Assembly (NCBI GenBank): GCA_021464245.1
Contig: JADCRB010000116.1
Coordinates: 186,001-250,000 of the forward strand
Source: Carallia brachiata
Lineage: Eukaryota > Streptophyta > Magnoliopsida > Malpighiales > Rhizophoraceae
Length of the DNA: 64,000 nucleotides
Reading direction: 5' to 3'
Made by a program: the position numbers and the translations under genes. Below the pieces are notes generated by a model. That model had not been told where the DNA came from, did not search any database, and worked only from the letters and a program-made list of their open reading frames with translations. Numbering within the stretch: the stretch's first letter is position 1; every line of letters begins with the position of its first letter. Positions 1 through 10,619 of the stretch are shown piece after piece.

Positions 1-2257
1 GTAGAGAGGAAGAGAGGGAATGGTGAGGGAGGATGTGGAGGAGCTCAAAGCCACTATATATTGAGCAGGAAAGGATGGTGCCAAGAGCCCAGAATTTGGC
101 AGAGCTCAATTAATGACATTATTTTATTATTACAAATTATTTTTTAAAAATATTAAACTATAATATTTAAAATAGTGATAAAGTATATTAATAATTAGAT
201 AATTATAATTTAAATAAATAAATAAATTATTAAATATTTTAAATAATTAAATAATATTTTATTATTATTTAAAATTAAATTGGATAATAATTTTTTTTTT
301 ATTTGGATGAATATTTCCCTTTAGGACGACTGATACAATACAGTTGGGAGAAGAACGAGATCATGTGGGTGCCCTTCGGCTACCCACCCGAACGGTCGGT
401 GGGAATTTAATACACTCAGAGAACTATATTTTTACCTCCTGGCAGCAGATAAAAGGGTTAAAAACTGGAAAACGCCAAAAAAGAAACGGCGATGTGAGCG
501 ACAGAGGGGAATGCGGGAGACTGCAAGAGCGAGAGAGATTTTAATTGTGTTGATGACGCTAATTTTATTCAATTGTCAAGATTTTTTTTGAATAAATAAA
601 AAAAATATAATAAATATGTCAACAATTGTATCTATAAATTAAAATTAAAATTATTTATTGATATTTTTATTTAATTTTATAAAAAGAATTTTCCATCGTG
701 GGGTTAAAAGTGATGGGAATTGATGCACAACTCCGACATAAATAAAAACAACAAAGTGTAAAAAAAATATGCATTTATTAAGGAATTGCATGTGATGGTA
801 TCAACAATTCGTCAAAAATTGCGTCCACCTAGCAAAAATTAGGTGAAGAAGTCTCATTGTTTTGACAGGAATCAAACCTTGTCACACCCGGAGGGATTGA
901 TGGCCTGACCCAGATGGTTGATGAAAGATCATTTTTGTACATCACCATGTTTATTTTTCGTTGCTGCTAGCTAGCCTACAATATCAGTTTTTTTTTTTTA
1001 AAAAAAAAAAATCCATTAGCTATAGCAAAGACAAATTTAAAAAAAAAATATTAATATACAAAAATATCACTAACTTTACTTAAAACAACAAATCTAATAT
1101 TAATTTTGAAACGTGACAATTTACTTCACATTAAATTTTTTTATAACAAATCTACCACATAATGATCTTATATGAATAAAATTTGTTAATTTTGATAATA
1201 AATTTATAAAAATTGTGTTAATTTTGATAATATGATAATTATATACGTTAATATTATATCATTAAAATAAATAAATTTAATTCAAAAAATTTTACAATAT
1301 ATTAAATTTATTACAAAAAAATTTTAAAAAATAAATTATTATTTTTTAAAATTAATACTATATTTATTATTTTAAATAAATTAATGATATTTTTATATAT
1401 TAACTCTTAAAAACATTATTTTACATGTAGACAATCTCATAACCATTTGTCGTAGTTCACAGACTTTATTACATTGAATGACACTTGGGTAATTACAGGG
1501 TTGGAACTTCTTAGTGATAACCTTCAATGAGGAACATTACATAGCAATATATGAGTGGATATAAGGGCCTATACAGTTTAATTAATGATATTTAATAATT
1601 TATTTATTTTTTAAAATTTAATATATTTTTTATAATTTAATAATTTTACATACTCACTGTATTACAATACATATGCATCCACTTATTTTTTTTCATCTTC
1701 AATTTACTTTGATGCGATGAAAAAACGTGGCCGGCTAGCAGTGCGGCTACGCGGTACGCCCTGCTGCTTCGAACAGTGCTCGCAGAAAAGATTTGATCAA
1801 CTGCTGCCAGAGGATTCGGAAATCCGACATGTCGACTAAAAAACACTCAGCCTCATTAATTGAATATTTTTTTTTTCGCTTTCCTGCTGGAATTCATTTT
1901 ATAAGCCACCGACAATTACGCAGTTAAGCACTATTATGTATGGACAGGTCAATCTCGTGTACATTTCAGTCAACTATTTATTGAAAGCTTGACTTTGCAT
2001 TTCTTCCTAAAATTAACAAGAACGATTTTAATAATTGTGAGGAAAATTTCTTGACCAGGACTCAAAGGAACTGGCTCAATACAAAACAATATCTTTTAGA
2101 ATGACAACTTATTATGAATGTCTCATGAAGATGATTTTCAGCTTTAATTATTTATTATTACATCACTTATTATTTTTTTTTTCTCATATTAAGTTAAGTA
2201 TTGAATTATTAACTCCAGATGTCTATCCAACACTCTTTAACCTCATTAACTTGCAAG
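1..2257. other. AT-rich intergenic spacer
   Basis: No gene is supported. Bases 52-60 read as a TATA box on the minus strand, followed leftwards by a CT-rich leader, so a minus-strand promoter of a gene outside the window is possible. About 1585-1665 is one copy of an AT-rich dispersed repeat that recurs near 29.65, 37.23 and 42.48 kb. The short ORFs at 344-544 and 1646-1846 have no recognisable domain. Confidence 0.5.
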
Positions 2258-2480
2258 TTAAAGTTCTCGATCACCTCGTTAAATGCCGGTGCTGACCCAG
2301 AAGTCCGAAGTCGTGGTTGGCTGAACCCACTACGCATTCCCTATAGTCAATCTGAGTCGTGCCGTCGGAGGGCGGCGTGCCGTATTCGTTGTATCACCCT
2401 TGGGGATTACTGTGGCGCTGCAAGCGTGCCGTTAAACACAGGCTAATGGCCCTCCGCACACACCCGCAAGATAGTATCAT
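2258..2480. other. GC-rich island of unknown origin
   Basis: About 220 bases of clearly higher GC sit inside very AT-rich DNA. The sequence repeats the short word CGTGCCG and contains no long ORF with recognisable motifs and no clear tRNA A/B boxes. It could be a fragment of an exon, an organellar insertion or a transposon remnant. The origin is not recognised. Confidence 0.35.
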
Positions 2481-2575
2481 GGTCGTCTATTCTTTTCCTT
2501 TTTTTTTTTTAATATTTTTTTATCCAGCGGGAAATAAGGCCAAGAAGCGGGGGAACTGGGGAAAGTGACAAAGAC

Positions 2576-5201
2576 GATCTAGTCAAAAAAAAAAAAAAAG
2601 AAGGCGGGTCCCAGTCTAATAACTTTATTCCTAACCGCAATCAACGGTCTCCACCGTAAAGGAGAGAAAATCTTTATCTCCTCGATTCCTCCCCCTTTTT
2701 TTTGCATTCTTTTTTTCTTTTACTTTTCTTCTTATTTTTTTTAAATTCTTTTATATATAAAGTAAAGTTTTTGTTGGGTCTTAAAAAAAAAAAAGTAAAA
2801 ATTTTTGTTACTTGCAAACTCGGAAAAAATAAAATATATTTTCCTTTGCGTTTTGGGCTATATTACAAAAGTAGAAAAAATACTTTATGAATATACATAA
2901 ATAATAATAAAATAGATACGTAATAATCTGAACCGTTAAATTATAAATTGAATCTAAAAAAATAAAATTATAAATAAATCGTTAAATATTATTAAATTAA
3001 TTACGTATTTTATGTATCTTAAATTTATAATTTAAATAATATTAACAATATATTAATAAATAAAAAATAAAAAATTCAAATTTTTGATTCTCCATTACTC
3101 TTTCTCTCGTCTAATTAATTTAAGTTGAAAAATAATTTTCTCTCTCTCTCAACTGGTTAACTTATGTATACTGTCCAACGAGTCTGTCCGCCGTTGGTCA
3201 GTAAACTTATCTTGGCAAATCAAAGATGGCCCCGTTTTTTTGGCAGTTTTGGGTTCAAAATGTGCATAATCATAAACAATAATCAATAAATGGATCCTAA
3301 TAAACCATATACCATATAATTTTGTTACGTGACTGTATTTTGGAAATTACCAAAATAATTAATTAGTCGATTGGATAGTATTTAAATATATTATTTTATA
3401 ATTTTATTTTGATTTTATTCGAAAAATTCCATCAATCATTTTCCTAAATAATAATACTTACACAAACAAAAAAAAATAGGCATTACGCTCATATATAGAT
3501 TTTTTGGTACAAAAAAAACCTGTCTATTATTTGCATGTGTGTGCATGTGTTAGATTGGATAGGTGCTGCGTTTACCCATGCCTATGGCTATGGCGTCCTG
3601 CATAAAGCAGTTGGGAACTTCTACGAGGGTCTAATATGAAATGAAGACTGGGAAGCCTTCCTTGCTTTCATAAGTGGGAAATCTTTTTGTTTGTTAAGAC
3701 CCCAACAAGTTGCCCTAGAATAGTACCCACTGTCCCTCGTCGTTGCTTTTCTCTTTATAGCTTTTTGTGGGTGCCTCGCCGTTCTTTTGAAACTTTGAGC
3801 ATTGCCATGCCATTCACTATCATAAAAATTTTCCAAAGGTTCACACTTCGTACCATAGTCATAGAAACATTGGTCCAACTATTTAAATTTCAAATGTACG
3901 AATGGACATTGTTAGTGCTGGTTCGATTGGTTTCCCCAATCTGCGGGTTTTGTGCTAACGTTTTCGATGGCCTACCACCCAGAAATTTGTTGCTTTACCA
4001 ACGAGACTATGGATATGCTGCCCATTTGAAACTCTTATTGTCTTCTATTAAAAAAAGTAAAAAATGAAAGAAAAGAAAAAAAAACAGAGAGAGCAGAAGC
4101 ATTATTGTCAATTGAAGTTGCATAAACTGTGGAACTTTAATCTTTAGTTGTCAAACCTGGCAAGTTGTCTTACATGAACAAACCAAATAAATTCCATGTG
4201 GAATCAGGTGGTTCCCCACAAATTTAAATTGGAAAAACATTTCTACCTGTCATTTTGGGATTTGCGTTGGAAATCAATTTTTTTGGGTACAATTTTTTCG
4301 AAATCAATTAGATTTTAGCCAAAAGCGTACCCTGGCTGGACAGTGTGTAGAGGCTGACAAGTTTAGGCAATTAATCTATGTACTGATACACAGTTCAATG
4401 AAGCGTCATTGATGCAAATCACAAATGCCTGGACAGGGGGCTGGCAACATGTGCTACATAGAAGATTCATGTGTTTGATATCTTCTAGCAGGGGTCTCTT
4501 GATCCATGTGTTTAATATCTTCTAGTCAGGGTCTCTTTCTTGTACCTTCACAAGGGCCAACAATATGTACAGCTGAAAATTTCTAGAAAGAAGATGTCGG
4601 TCCTTAACGGGAATAAAATTTGAACTAGATAGGCGGAACTTTTGATTAAATTATTGATGGTATTTAATTAACGAAAAGAAAAGGTACTGCACGAGACTTC
4701 TACAAGCAGAGTGAGCACTAAAAATAATAAAATATATACAGTTTTATTTTTATTTTTACAAAGATTAGTTAAATTCTGAAAAGAATTTGATTGATCATGA
4801 TTAGATGAGACTGTGAGAGTTTGTTATAGCAAAGATTATCGGGTGATTTAATTGTGTCCAGGTGCATGTTTTTAATAGGTTACCGTTGATTTGCTTTGTG
4901 TCGATTACAAATCAAACATTTCTGCATATCGTTCTTTGCATACTTAGTGGAAAGCAATCTGCTGTTAAACTAACACTACAGTTCATGAAATTGAAATTTG
5001 ACAACGGCTGGTTGGTAGAGCTCGGTGGCCTTTTTAGTTACCAGAGCACTAATACGACGGCTCAATGTGGCAGAAATGTGCCAGTAAAAGAGTCACCCAA
5101 TACAATAAACTTCAACAAGCTTTGATGGTCACCAAACTTCATCCTTAACAAACTCATCTTAAGGACAGAGTTTGGAGACAAAATTAAAGCTTAAATCATC
5201 A
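2576..5201. other. Intergenic spacer with an unassigned 85-aa ORF
   Basis: Mostly AT-rich sequence. Around 3560-4040 the composition is less AT-rich, and overlapping ORFs occur on both strands (minus 3621-3878, 85 aa; plus 3687-4067, 126 aa). Neither has a recognisable domain, so neither is called a gene. A two-copy tandem repeat lies at about 4465-4536. Nothing else is supported. Confidence 0.45.
4465..4536. repeat. 36-bp tandem duplication
   Basis: Two adjacent copies with period 36 share the words CATGTGTTT, ATATCTTCTAG and AGGGTCTCTT. They differ at a few positions, so the duplication is not recent. Confidence 0.8.
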
Positions 5202-5206
5202 CTTCA
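5202..5206. repeat. Target-site duplication CTTCA (left)
   Basis: CTTCA immediately precedes the TG of the 5' LTR. An identical CTTCA follows the terminal CA of the 3' LTR at 8408-8412. A 5-bp duplication is the normal product of LTR-retrotransposon integrase. Confidence 0.9.
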
Positions 5207-6014
5207 TGTAAATGCCTACAAAAAAAAAAAAGAAAAGTTAGCCAGGGTTGGCAGCCGCTAACCTTGAAATCAAGGTTGGTAGCTGCCAACCCAATGCCAC
5301 ATATCAAATAGTTAGTAGCACAGTCCCTTTGGAAGATCTATAAATAAGCCCTCCCACCCCAGTTCAATTCATTATTCAGCAAATTTATAAACAAAAAAAT
5401 CCAGAGAATTTGAGGAGAAAAGAAAATTTTGAAAATCTCTTAAGAAAATTTCTCATTTTTTTACGTATTTTTACTCTGCAGTATACTTTCCTAACTTCTT
5501 TTTGAGAGATATTTTAGGGGTAAATCCAAAAAAATTTGCTGTTTCCATTTCTAAGGTTATTTTTGGATTTATATTCTCTGATCGCTCTAGATCTGAATTT
5601 GTGAGAATATAGATATGAAAATATCAAAATATTGCAAATCCGGCTGTGATCAAATCTCATACGGCTCTCAGTAAAGCCAAGGCAGCTCATCTGAGAACAA
5701 ATCCCTTCGACCCGCGATGAAATTAAACCAGATCGGCTCAGATCAGGTCTCTGCGGTTCTTAACCGTAGTTTAAACATCCAAATCAGATTCAGTTTCAGT
5801 CTACCCAGTTCAAGATAAAAACTGCGGAAATTATTTCTGTCAAAATCAAACTCGTGCAGCCCTTGACGGAGTCAAAAAAAAAAACGAACACTAATTGGAG
5901 GAATCACGAACATCGACCCCACGTAAATTTTCTTTTATTTTAAATTTTTATTTTTAATTTATTTTTATATTTTCTAATTTAATTGTTTTAGACTCAATAT
6001 TTACGATCATTACA
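5207..6014 (+). repeat. 5' LTR of element 1
   Basis: The LTR is 808 bp and runs from TGTAAATGCC to CGATCATTACA. The U3 part carries short inverted repeats built on GTTGGCAGC and AACCTTGA/TCAAGGTT, then a TATA box in CTATAAATAAG (about 5338-5348). The R-U5 part is strongly similar to the other LTRs in the window, whereas U3 is not similar to that of the element at 14369-22585. Confidence 0.88.
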
Positions 6015-6040
6015 AATTTTTCGCACGCTCAGTGGGACCT
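6015..6040 (+). promoter_or_regulatory. Primer-binding-site region
   Basis: Directly after the LTR terminal CA the sequence reads AATTTTTCGCACGCTCAGTG, close to the equivalent site at 15179 (TTTTTGGCACGCTCGG). This is the expected place for tRNA primer annealing. I cannot assign the tRNA with certainty. A C replaces a G at the LTR-proximal end of the putative pairing. Confidence 0.6.
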
Positions 6041-6061
6041 ATTCACCTCTTATCTCTTATT

Positions 6062-6240
6062 CCTTAAAAAAAATAAGAAAAAGTAAAATGAAGCAGCGAA
6101 AGAAAAAAAAAAGGAAAAAAAGGCAAAAAAAGAAATGGGCTGAGAAAAGAGGAAAAAAGAGAAAAAAAAAGAAAAAGAAAAAGCAAAAAGGAAAAGATAA
6201 AATAGAGAAAAAGACAAAAAAGGTAAAAAGTAAAAAAAAA
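6062..6240 (+). repeat. Purine-rich leader
   Basis: About 180 bases of almost pure A/G precede gag. The same kind of tract precedes the coding region of the related element (15229-15380), so it is a conserved feature of the untranslated leader. Lysine- or phenylalanine-rich ORFs here on either strand are composition artefacts. Confidence 0.7.
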
Positions 6241-6244
6241 TTTT

Positions 6245-7640
6245 AACAAGTGTCCAACACATTAAATGATATCGAAAAGGAGTATAACCGTTGCAACAAA
6301 AAAGAAGGCAACTGCTCTATTGCTTTGCATCAACTACCCTACCTGGGTACGCAGTTCTAGAAACCTGTGGACGGACACGATTTCTCGCTGTCTAAACTCG
6401 ACAAAATATCGAAACGGAGAGTCCACAACTCCACAGCAACAGATCTCTTCCTTGATTCTCTTGCCGTATGGAGGAGTCGATCACCCACCCCGATCGAAGT
6501 CGGGGGCAACGCGACGAAGCTTACTCAACAGATTTCAACATATTCTGTAGAGATCCACACAGAAGAATCAGAGGAATCCTCTACTCCTGTCTTTCGCGGA
6601 GCCTCATCTGTTGTCGTCATGATGACCAACACAACCAGCACAGAAGAAAGGATTTCAGAATTGGAGAACAAGATTTTGCAGCTGATCAGAATTGTAGAAG
6701 AAAAAGATCAACAGATCGTCGCTCTTAAAGTAAAAGCCCCGATCCAAAATGATTCCGAAATCCGCGAGGAGCAACCATATCCACCCGATTTCACTCCAAA
6801 AATTACACCAGCTGACGTCTTCACTACAGAAAAGCAACCAGGTAGTTCTACACAGCTGCCACCCTCAAATTTTGTAGATTCGCTATCTGTTCAACAATTG
6901 CAAGAAATAATAGCTAATACGATCCGACTGCAATAAGCTACATCCTTCCAAGGATCACAGATGTACGTCAAACCGTACACCAGACGGATCGAAAGTCTCA
7001 ACATGCCTTTGGGCTACCAACCGCTCAAATTTCAACTATTCGACGTACGAGGCGATCCCAAACTGCACATCGCCCACTTCGTTGAAAGCTGCAACAACTC
7101 AGGGACTTACGGAGATCTTTTGGTGAAGCAATTCGTTTGTTCACTCAAGGAGACCGCTTTTACCTTGTTCATAAATCTTGAACCAGAATTAATCGACAGT
7201 TGGGAACAGCTACAACGATAGTTACTCAATAGATTTTTCAGCACTCGAAGAACGGTAAGTATGATGGAGCTTACCAGTACCAAACAAAGGAAAGGAGAGC
7301 CCGTTATCGAATATATCAACAGATGACGTGCTTTCAACTTAGACTGCAAAGATCGTCTGACGGAGACTTCTGTCGTAGAGATGTGCATTCAGGGAATGCA
7401 TTGGGAGCTGTTATACATCCTGCAGGGCATCAAACCCCGAACTTTCGAACAACTGGCGACCCACGCACATGATATGGAGATAAGCATCCAGAATTCCAGG
7501 GGTACAGTTCCTATCCAGTTGGACCAGTAAGGGGAGATTAAGAAACTCAACAGTTCCGGAAAAGGAAAAGAAGTGATGACTGTTGAAGCCGCACCAGTAA
7601 AAGTGGGAGCCAAAGTTAAGGTAAATCCTCCGGCCCAAAT
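6245..7640 (+). pseudogene. Tat-type gag polyprotein, broken
   Basis: Gag forms the virus-like particle of the retrotransposon. The N-terminal part opens in frame 6266-6550, continues in frame 6367-6936 with a coiled-coil-like segment (TEERISELENKILQLIRI, codons from about 6630), and stops at 6936. The capsid-type domain follows at 6961-7221 (YTRRIESLNMPLGYQP, HIAHFVESCNNSGTYGD, DSWEQLQR). It goes on past stop codons to about 7540 with ELTSTKQRKGEPVIEYINR and [17 protein letters not shown]. At least three in-frame stops and one frameshift make it non-functional. It ends abruptly where the pol deletion joins the 3' LTR. The capsid assignment is from recognised Tat/Ogre-group motifs. Confidence 0.8.
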
Positions 7641-7644
7641 AACT

Positions 7645-8407
7645 CAACCTTGAAATCAAGGTTGGCAGCTGCCAACCCTATGCCACCAACTAAATGGTTG
7701 GTGGCACAATCCCTTTGGAGGACCTATTACCTATAAATAGGCCATTCCACCTCAGTTCAATCCATTATTCGGTAAATTTATAAACAGAAAGATCTAGAGA
7801 ATTTGAGAGGAAAAAAAAATTTGAAAATCTCAAGAAAATTTCTTATTTTTTTTACGTGTTTTTACTCTGCAGTATACTTTTCTAACTTTTTATTGAGAGA
7901 TATTTCAGGGGTAAACCCCAAAAAATTTACTGTTTCCATTTCTAAGGTTATTTTTGGGTTTATATTTTCTGATGGTTTTAAATCTGAATTTGTGAAAATA
8001 TAGATTTGAAAATATCAAAATATTAGAAATTCGGTTGGGATTAAGTCTCATACGACCCTCAGCAAAGGTCAGGCAGATCATCCGAGAACAAGTCCCTTCG
8101 ACCCGCGGTGAAATTAAGTCAGATCGATTTAGATCAGGTCTCTCCGGTTCTTAACCGTAGTCTAAACGTCCAAACCAGATCCAGTTTCAGTCTACCCAGT
8201 TTAAGATAAAGTTGCGAAAATTATTTTTGTCAAGATCAAACTCGTGTAGCCCTTGACAGAGTCAAAAAAAAAAAAGGAATATTAATCAGAGGAATCACGA
8301 AGATCAATCCCACGTAAATTTTCTTTTATTTTAAATTTTTATTTGTAATTTATTTTTGTGTATTTTTAAATTTAATTATTTTAAATTCGAAATTTACGCC
8401 CGTTACA
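7645..8407 (+). repeat. 3' LTR of element 1, 5'-truncated
   Basis: The sequence aligns with the 5' LTR from AACCTTGAAATC onward (5' LTR position 5260) and ends CGTTACA, followed by the right CTTCA duplication. The first 53 or so LTR bases and the polypurine tract were lost with pol. It contains a TATA box in CTATAAATAGG at about 7731. Confidence 0.85.
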
Positions 8408-8412
8408 CTTCA

Positions 8413-9448
8413 TTAAAAAAATACATACTTAGTGGGTTCGAGAGTTTTGCTCTCATGGTATGGAGCACCTACCTCCCCGTCTCCTCTAACAATTAATAAA
8501 GTAACAACTCATTATTTTTAATGTCAAAAAAATAATAATAATAAAATAAACTTGTAAAAATTTAATTTAATGCTTCATAATATTTTCTAACAAAATTTGA
8601 TTGGCAAAATTGGCATATGGGATTCGTATGTTTGGTGATGAGGGTTAGAACCGTAATTCCCAAGGGCGCCATTCACCGAATTTTGTAGGTATCATTGCAT
8701 TTGGATATGGCAATTTGTTTAATGGAATTTGTCTGCAACCATTGTCGTAATATTCTTTCTGTTATATGTTATCTTTATTCTTTACCGAAAGGGAAGTAAG
8801 GAACAGAGGATAATATGCAACTTGAGCTTAATTTTGAACGGTTGGAGGTAGCAATCTAGCGAAGGAATTTCAAATTTTGGACAAAATTTCCATGTCCTTT
8901 GAGGCAATCTGCCACTGCCCTTTTGATATTCTTCTTCTTCTTGACGGCTTCTTCATCTTATCCTCCACTACCTTGGGTACCATGGCGGTGCGTTGTTAAA
9001 TGAGATATTTTATCAGCTTTTGTGACCCGAAAAGCAAACAGAACATGATCCAATTGCCATAATTGTGACATTGGCAATCAACCAACACAGGTCCCCCCTA
9101 TCCATCTAATGCGCATGCAATTGGGTTCCAAGCTTTTACCTTTGTTAACGCACCTTGGCGTAGCCACAAATACAAAGGGGCAATAAAAAAAAGATTACCA
9201 CGCCTAGAGTACTAGAATATCTTAATATTGAGATTGAGCATTTGGGGCCACCTCACACGTGTTTTGAGAAAACCCTAATTGGAGACACATGGCCCTGTAT
9301 GGATCTCATATGATATGGGCATGTCTGCTCTTGACACCGATGGAAGGTGAAAGCTTTTATGGCGAGAGAGGCCCTACTCAACCCTCTCCACCATATGCTG
9401 CAAAATTTTGCAAGCCCCCCCAATCCCTTCATTGATGTGCAAATAGAA
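8413..9448. other. Intergenic spacer
   Basis: No gene is recognised. The minus-strand ORF at 9253-9462 (69 aa) runs into the LTR boundary and has no known motif, so I do not call it. Confidence 0.5.
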
Positions 9449-9453
9449 TATAA
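9449..9453. repeat. Target-site duplication TATAA (left)
   Basis: TATAA precedes the solo LTR and recurs at 10257-10261 directly after its terminal CA. Confidence 0.85.
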
Positions 9454-10256
9454 TGTAAACAAATAACTTAAAAAAAAAAAGAAAAAATTAATAGTGGTTG
9501 GCAGCCGCCAACCTTGAAGTCAAGGTTAGCAACTGCCAACCTTAATTAATTGCCACCAACCAAATGGTTGGTGGCAGGCAGGTGGGGGAGGCCTATAAAT
9601 TGGCCTCCCCCCAAATTGAATTAGGTAAGCAGCGAAGCGCAGAGAGCAGAGCGAAAAAAGAGAGAAAGCAGGCGGAAAAAAACAAAGAGAGAGAGAGATA
9701 GCAAAAAAAAAAATTTGTGTACTTTGTGATATATTTTTAATTATTTTGAGAAAGATATCTCAGGTGTAAAGTAAAAAAAAAATTACTATTTCCGTTTCTA
9801 AAGTTATTTTAGATTTATATTCTCCGATCGTTTCAAATCTAGATCTGTGAGAATATACATCTAAAAAAATATAAAACTATTATAAATCCGGCTGGGATTA
9901 AGTCTCATACGGCCCTCAGCAAAATCCAGGTAGTTCATCCGAGAACAAGTCCCTTCGACCCTCGGTGAAATTAAGCTAAATCAGCTCAGATTTGGTCTCT
10001 GCGATCCTTAACCATAGTCTAAACGTCCAAATCAGATCCAGTTTCAGTCTACCCAGTTCAAGAAAAAGTTGTGGAATTTATTTCTGTCAAGATCAAGCTC
10101 GTACAGCCCTTGACGGAGTCAAAAAAGGAACACTAATCAGAGGATCTACGGAGATCGACCCCACGTAAATTTTCTTTTATTTTACAATTTTTATTTGTAA
10201 TTTATTTTTGTATTTTCGAGTTTAATTATTTTAGACTCCAAAATTTACGCTTTACA
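9454..10256 (+). mobile_element. Solo LTR of the Tat-like family
   Basis: An 803-bp LTR runs from TGTAAACAAA to GCTTTACA, flanked by the 5-bp duplication TATAA, with no internal region. This is the product of recombination between the two LTRs of one element. U3 holds a perfect 12-bp inverted repeat with a 2-base loop (TGCCACCAACCA at 9551-9562 and its complement at 9565-9576), just upstream of the TATA box CCTATAAATTGG (about 9591). The R-U5 half is closely similar to the LTRs at 5207 and 14369. Confidence 0.9.
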
Positions 10257-10519
10257 TATAAATAAAAATATTCAGCGGATTTTTAATTTGATTTTATTTT
10301 TTATATGATTATAATTTACTTATAATCTTATACTAATAATAAGTGTAGTGAACTTGAAATAAATAAATAAATAAAAATAATTTTATATGTTATAAGATCA
10401 TAGATTTGTTTTATTTACTAAAAAATAGTGTGAAATTAACAAGTACCAAATATTCATTTACTTTACTTAACTATAACAAGATTATTTTGTAAAAAAAATA
10501 AAAGTTTAACAAGATAAAC

Positions 10520-10619
10520 TAATGAATTATAACTCAATTGGTATTGGGTCATCTTTAAAATTCAAAATTTCGAATCGAGTTCCCGTCAGGCCCAATTTAC
10601 CCAGAACAAAAAAAAAAAA
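10520..10619 (+). mobile_element. SINE-like element
   Basis: The element has an A-box-like ATAACTCAATTGG at 10528-10540, a B-box-like ATTTCGAATCGAG at 10567-10579 and an A12 tail at 10608-10619. Spacing fits a tRNA-derived RNA polymerase III promoter. No cloverleaf forms, so it is not a tRNA gene. ACAAGAT occurs on both sides and may be part of a target duplication. Confidence 0.5.

Larger units (their letters stand above)
5207..8407 (+). mobile_element. Tat-lineage Ty3/Gypsy element 1, gag-only deletion derivative
   Basis: This 3.2-kb LTR retrotransposon remnant is bounded by the 5-bp duplication CTTCA. In order it holds a 5' LTR (5207-6014), a primer-binding-like region starting at 6015, a purine-rich leader (about 6062-6240), a decayed gag (about 6245-7640) and a 3' LTR missing roughly its first 53 bases (about 7645-8407). 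The whole of pol is absent. The deletion runs from within gag straight into the 3' LTR, removing the polypurine tract and the LTR start. The gag text and the leader and LTR resemblance to the element at 14369-22585 place it in the Tat group. It cannot move by itself. Confidence 0.88.

Noticed and set aside
3621..4067. Gene in overlapping 85-aa and 126-aa ORFs
   Set aside because: No recognisable domain, start context, TATA box or splice pattern was found on either strand.
6050..6262. Phe-rich minus-strand ORFs
   Set aside because: They are complements of the purine-rich leader of element 1.
7803..8003. 66-aa ORF inside the 3' LTR of element 1
   Set aside because: It lies in LTR regulatory sequence, is not shared by the other LTRs and has no domain.
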